From NCBI GenBank assembly GCA_934271525.1, contig CAKQRL010000006.1:1-64000 (forward strand): 64,000 nucleotides of DNA. The letters run 5' to 3'. The notes below the pieces were generated by a model that ran no database searches, was not told the DNA's origin, and saw only the letters and a list, made by a program, of their open reading frames with translations. Numbering within the stretch: position 1 is the stretch's first letter; the number at the start of each line of letters is the position of its first letter. The translations under genes were made by a program, and so were the position numbers. The DNA is from an uncultured Rhodocyclaceae bacterium (lineage in GTDB: Bacteria > Pseudomonadota > Gammaproteobacteria > Burkholderiales > Rhodocyclaceae). Shown in pieces: positions 60,809-64,000 of this stretch.

Positions 60809-61674
60809 GGGGTTGCTCCATTTTCTTCACGTAAAAAAACAGGAAAACGCGGTTTTTGATTGTGCGTATATTCCCGAAAACGAAAGCGAATTATAGCGCC
60901 AATTTCAGGCGCTTGAATACGCTCCTTGTTGCGCAATCCGCTGCCAATAGAAAAAACATTGCCTTGTTCATCTTGCACCAGCAACGCGCCCACTTTGCCT
61001 TTGAGTTTGCCTTTTCCGGGAATGTGCGCAATCACTTGGGCGCTGCCCATTTTCCAAGGTTTTAATTTCAATAAATAATCGCTTCTGCCTACAACATAAG
61101 GCGCATTGATTTGATGCAACATTAAACCTTCGCCGCCTTCTTTTACAATTTCTTCTAATTTTTGGTGTAATTCTTGTTTGTTTTTTAATGTAAATTGTGG
61201 AATAACAAAAATCCACGGTACACGCAAATTTTTTTTGATTTTTAATAATGTTTCATAACGCGTTTTAAAATCGCCTTCATATTCTGGCAATTCAAAAAGA
61301 TTATAAGAAACTTTTTTCCATTCTTCATTATTTTCTTTTGAAAATTTTCGGCGAACAAGGGAAGATATTTCATTAAATTTTCCGCGTCCCATCCACAATT
61401 CGCCGTCTAATTTTATTTTTGGAAAATCGGCGGTAAACCATTTGGGTGCGTTTATTTTGTTGCCGCTTCTTGTATATAAAAACTCGCCATCCCAAAAGGC
61501 ACGAATGCCATCTAATTTTTCGCTGATTAAATAATTTTCAATTTTTATATTTTCATCATAATATTTTGCCAAAATCAAATCGGGTTTTTGGGCACAAACT
61601 GAAAAAGAAAAAAATACAAAAAATAATAAAAACAATAAAAAATAACAAAATGGATTTTGAATGTTATTCTTCAT
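60805..61674 (-). CDS. ligE: LigE-type secreted ATP-dependent DNA ligase
   Basis: The product is 289 residues: a signal peptide (YFLLFLLFFVFFSFSVCAQ), then the minimal ligase core with motif I EKLDGIRAFWDG (nucleotidyl lysine), motif III-like LDGELWMGRG, motif IV EGGEGLMLH and motif V LLKLKPWK, ending with an OB fold (GKLKGKVGALLVQDEQGNVF, IRFRFREY). Such periplasmic ligases occur in competent proteobacteria and are proposed to act on extracellular or incoming DNA. ATG 61674 overlaps the tyrA end. NLRVPWIFVIP is encoded by a dispersed-repeat copy. Confidence 0.88.
   Translation of the reverse strand: MKNNIQNPFCYFLLFLLFFVFFSFSVCAQKPDLILAKYYDENIKIENYLISEKLDGIRAFWDGEFLYTRSGNKINAPKWFTADFPKIKLDGELWMGRGKFNEISSLVRRKFSKENNEEWKKVSYNLFELPEYEGDFKTRYETLLKIKKNLRVPWIFVIPQFTLKNKQELHQKLEEIVKEGGEGLMLHQINAPYVVGRSDYLLKLKPWKMGSAQVIAHIPGKGKLKGKVGALLVQDEQGNVFSIGSGLRNKERIQAPEIGAIIRFRFREYTHNQKPRFPVFLREENGATP
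61207..61238. repeat. Single CCACGGTMAAC-type copy inside ligE
   Basis: CCACGGTACAC, GCAA, ATTTTTTTTGATTTT. In frame on the minus strand as KNLRVPWIF. Confidence 0.75.
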
Positions 61675-62548
61675 TTTCACCGCTCCATTTTCGGCGCGCT
61701 TGGCGTGCATTGTGAAAGATATTTTCTAATTGTTTGCCATCTTTATTGGCCAGCGCCACGCTGATTTGGTCTAGCGCCATTTGGTATTCAGCCAATTCTT
61801 TCATCAAGGCGTGGCGGTTGGACAAACAAATATCGCGCCACATTTCTGGGTGGCTTGCGGCAATGCGTGTGAAATCTCTAAAACCCGATGCGGCAAAATC
61901 AAAATAAAGTGCGGCGTTTTTGCGGTTTGCCAATTCATCAACCAAGGCAAAAGACAACAAATGCGGCAAATGGCTCACCGATGCAAAAATTTGGTCGTGC
62001 ATTTCAGGTGTTAATTCAAAAATCTCCGCGCCGCATATTTGCCACGCTTTGCTTGCTTTATTTAAAAAATCTTCTTTATTTTCATTTAATGGCGTAATCA
62101 CCACTTTTTTATTTTGAAATAATGTGGCAAATGCCGCTTTGGGACCGCTAAATTGTGTGCCGGCAATAGGATGTGCTGGCACAAATAAACCGATGTTGTT
62201 TTTTAAAATTTTTTGCGCTTCCAAAATCACCGACATTTTGGTAGAACCCGCATCCATAATCATATTGTTTTCATTTAAATAAGGCGCAATTTCTTTTAAA
62301 ATAATCGGCATTTGTTGCATGGGCGTGGCAATTAATATTAAATCGGCATTTTTAATTTCCGATTCAATATTATTAGCGCCTCGGTCAATAATGTTTAATT
62401 CTTGCGCTTTTTTTAAGGTGGCGGGCGAGCGTGAAAATCCCACAATTTCTTTTGCCGCTCCTGCTTTTTTCAAAGCCAAAGCAAATGAGCCACCAATTAA
62501 ACCCACGCCAAAAATAATGATTTTTTGGAATAAAAAATGATTTTCCAC
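61664..62548 (-). CDS. tyrA: Prephenate dehydrogenase TyrA
   Basis: The 294-residue product has the NAD-binding IIIFGVGLIGGSFALALKKA, FVPAHPIAGTQFSGPKAAFA, VVITPLNENKED and SVSHLPHLLSFALVDELA. It oxidises prephenate to 4-hydroxyphenylpyruvate in tyrosine synthesis. I prefer GTG 62548 (MENHFLFQK), with AAGG six bases upstream, both from the repeat arm; TTG 62554 is also possible. In Pseudomonas tyrA sits behind pheA-hisC and before aroA; here ligE takes the aroA position. Confidence 0.93.
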   Translation of the reverse strand: MENHFLFQKIIIFGVGLIGGSFALALKKAGAAKEIVGFSRSPATLKKAQELNIIDRGANNIESEIKNADLILIATPMQQMPIILKEIAPYLNENNMIMDAGSTKMSVILEAQKILKNNIGLFVPAHPIAGTQFSGPKAAFATLFQNKKVVITPLNENKEDFLNKASKAWQICGAEIFELTPEMHDQIFASVSHLPHLLSFALVDELANRKNAALYFDFAASGFRDFTRIAASHPEMWRDICLSNRHALMKELAEYQMALDQISVALANKDGKQLENIFHNARQARRKWSGENEE

Positions 62549-62574
62549 GGTCAACCTTTTATTTTTTTCAAAAA
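62541..62574. repeat. Single CCACGGTMAAC-type copy at the tyrA start
   Basis: CCACGGTCAAC, CTTTT, ATTTTTTTCAAAAA. Read on the minus strand it is AAGG-TTGACC-GTG-GAA-AAT: ribosome binding site and start of tyrA. Confidence 0.85.
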
Positions 62575-62600
62575 TACAATTTAAAAAAATTGTTTTTCAA

Positions 62601-63704
62601 TTATATTTTTGCCAATTCTTCTAAAAAACGCGCATTTTCATAATCGGTGCCAATGGTTACTCTTAAATGATTGGGGAGATTATAATTTTTTAATGGGCGA
62701 ACAATAATTCCTTTTTTTAATAGTTTTAAATTTACACTTTCTGCACTTTCTTTTTCAGGATTAAAATAAATGGTAATAAAATTACCGGACGATGGAATAT
62801 ATTCGTAATTTAAATTTTTTAATCCGTTTTCAATAAATTGCATTCCATTTTGATTATTTTCAAAACTCTTATTTAAAAATTCAAAATCAGTGCGTGAAGA
62901 TAATGCGGCAACCAATGCCAAATTATTCACATTAAAAGGCGTTCTAATGCGATTAAACAAATCGGCAATTTCCAAAGAAGTTACCGCATAACCAATTCTC
63001 AAACCCGCCAAACCATAAATTTTTGAAAAAGTGCGCGTGATAATTATATTAGGATGATTTTGAATCCATTCCACATTATTGGCTTGTTTTTCTTTGGGAA
63101 GATATTCATTGTAAGCTTCATCAATCACCACAATAATGTGTTTTGGAATGTTTTGAATAAAATCCAAAATTTCATTGTGCGGCAAAAAAGTGCCTGTGGG
63201 ATTATTAGGATTGGCAATCCAAATAACTTTTGTTTTTTCATTTATTAAATTTTTTATTTCATTTAAATTGTGACCAAAATGATTGGATTTTGCCATGATT
63301 GGCTTTGCGCCCACACTTAATGTGGCAAGCGGATAAATAGCAAAAGCATATTCTGAATAAATAGATTCTAATCCGGGTGCTAAAAAAATCCGCGCGATTA
63401 AATCCAATAAATTATTAGAACCATTGCCCAAAACAATTTGATTGATATTCACGTTTAAATCATCGGCTAATGCGTTTTTTAATTCAAATTGATCGGGGTA
63501 ACGTGATAATCCAGATAATGCTTTTTCAATAGCTATTTTGGCTTTTGGAGATATTCCCAAAGGATTTTCATTAGAAGCCAATTTAATAATGTTTTCTTCT
63601 TTAATATTTAATTCTCGGGATAATTCTGTAATGGGTTTTCCGGGTTGGTAAGGAGATAAGGCGCGGATATAATCATTGGCTTGATTTTGTAAGGCAATAT
63701 TCAT
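62601..63704 (-). CDS. hisC: HisC-family aminotransferase (histidinol-phosphate / aromatic)
   Basis: The 367-residue fold-type-I aminotransferase has KLASNENPLGIS, LGNGSNNLLDLIA, WIANPNNPTGTFL, VVIDEAYNEY, RTFSKIYGLAGLRIGYAVTS (PLP lysine) and a C-terminal RVTIGTDYENARFLEEL. Between pheA and tyrA this copy probably makes tyrosine and phenylalanine from their keto acids as well as, or instead of, acting in histidine synthesis. It is quite AT-rich. Confidence 0.92.
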   Translation of the reverse strand: MNIALQNQANDYIRALSPYQPGKPITELSRELNIKEENIIKLASNENPLGISPKAKIAIEKALSGLSRYPDQFELKNALADDLNVNINQIVLGNGSNNLLDLIARIFLAPGLESIYSEYAFAIYPLATLSVGAKPIMAKSNHFGHNLNEIKNLINEKTKVIWIANPNNPTGTFLPHNEILDFIQNIPKHIIVVIDEAYNEYLPKEKQANNVEWIQNHPNIIITRTFSKIYGLAGLRIGYAVTSLEIADLFNRIRTPFNVNNLALVAALSSRTDFEFLNKSFENNQNGMQFIENGLKNLNYEYIPSSGNFITIYFNPEKESAESVNLKLLKKGIIVRPLKNYNLPNHLRVTIGTDYENARFLEELAKI

Positions 63705-63717
63705 TTTAAAATCCTTT

Positions 63718-63746
63718 CAAAAAAAATACGGGTTGACCGTGGATTT
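63718..63746. repeat. Single CCACGGTMAAC-type copy between pheA and hisC
   Basis: TTTCAAAAAAAAT, ACGG, GTTGACCGTGG, ATTTTT. A single unit at the end of pheA. Confidence 0.85.
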
Positions 63747-63747
63747 T

Positions 63748-64000
63748 TTAAATAAAAGCGGGATAAGAACCCAAAATTTTTAAATAAGCGGCACGGCGTT
63801 GCAATTCTTTTAAAGCCGCCGCCAAAGAAAAATCATTTTGATGACCTTCCACATCCACAAAAAAAACATATTGCCACAAGGCATTGGCAATGGGGCGCGA
63901 TTCCAAATGCGTCATTGAGATGCCGCAAGCCGAAAAAGGCAGTAGCATTTCGTGCAAAGCGCCTGTGCGGTTGGGCGCTGCCATAATCAACGATGTTTTG
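63748..64000 (-). CDS. pheA: Chorismate mutase/prephenate dehydratase, C-terminal part (runs off the window)
   Basis: The visible 84 codons are the ACT regulatory domain: SLIMAAPNRTGALHEMLLPF, SMTHLESRPIANALWQYVFF and AYLKILGSYPAFI. The ESRP motif is the phenylalanine-binding signature of PheA. The frame is open to the window edge, so the start and catalytic domains lie beyond 64000. Order pheA-hisC-tyrA is typical of Pseudomonas-like gammaproteobacteria. Confidence 0.9.
   Translation of the reverse strand, partial: KTSLIMAAPNRTGALHEMLLPFSACGISMTHLESRPIANALWQYVFFVDVEGHQNDFSLAAALKELQRRAAYLKILGSYPAFI

Noticed and set aside
1..64000. Dispersed element as an insertion sequence or transposon
   Set aside because: No transposase, no target-site duplications seen and units too short; uptake signal or palindromic element fits better.

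Overview
The window comes from a gammaproteobacterium of low to moderate GC. The gene orders pyrX-NYN-pyrB-pyrR-ruvX-algH next to chpA-pilJ-pilI-pilH-pilG, pheA-hisC-tyrA, lptM-lysA opposite cyaY, and kdsD-kdsC-lptC-lptA are all gammaproteobacterial. The cell appears Gram-negative (TamB, LptA/LptC, KdsD/KdsC), flagellated (fliKLMN behind a sigma-54-type promoter), able to use type IV pili (Pil-Chp signalling), sodium-dependent (nqrA-F) and probably naturally transformable (ComEA, a secreted LigE-type DNA ligase, and a dense uptake-signal-like repeat). I cannot name a genus.

Layout. 1-3200: AT-rich surface-polysaccharide genes, two of them broken at homopolymer tracts. 3260-8560: comEA, tamB, a CgeB-like glycosyltransferase and tRNA-Gly. 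8640-11960: flagellar fliN, fliM, fliL, fliK. 12080-13480: lysA and lptM. 13518-17200: cyaY, yqiA, kdsD, kdsC, lptC, lptA. 17277-20220: bcp, tRNA-Leu, a ricin-B-like secreted protein and two convergent miniature XseA-like proteins. 20410-26278: nqrABCDEF. 26358-30788: an AT-rich type III restriction-modification pair whose mod gene is frameshifted in a C tract. 30824-36654: malY/patB-like, pyrX, NYN protein, pyrB, pyrR, ruvX, algH. 36694-51368: giant chpA (3645 residues), pilJ, pilI, pilH, pilG. 51605-56831: cytochrome c', cytochrome b561, glmU, glnD. 56900-60808: a UDP-sugar dehydrogenase homologue lacking its catalytic cysteine, and rfbC, rfbA, rfbB. 60805-64000: ligE, tyrA, hisC and the 3' end of pheA.

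The most striking feature is a dispersed 11-bp core, CCACGGTMAAC, usually followed after about five bases by a T tract (ATTTTTTTSAAAA). I find about 37 good copies in 64 kb. Many are inverted pairs between genes, where they look like terminators; others are single copies inside genes, read in frame. Copies also supply stop codons (proteins ending in Pro-Arg-stop) and start codons (GTG-GAA-AA). Core plus AT tract, the density and the paired/single distribution resemble the Haemophilus uptake signal sequence, with a different core. With comEA and ligE in the same window, I propose it is an undescribed DNA uptake signal.

Other points of interest: homopolymer frameshifts in exactly the gene classes that usually phase-vary (surface glycosylation and a type III methyltransferase), a pair of XseA-like proteins lacking different catalytic residues, very long internal tandem repeats in ChpA, a Pro/Ala tail on PilH, and a Ser instead of Thr at the NqrC flavin attachment site.
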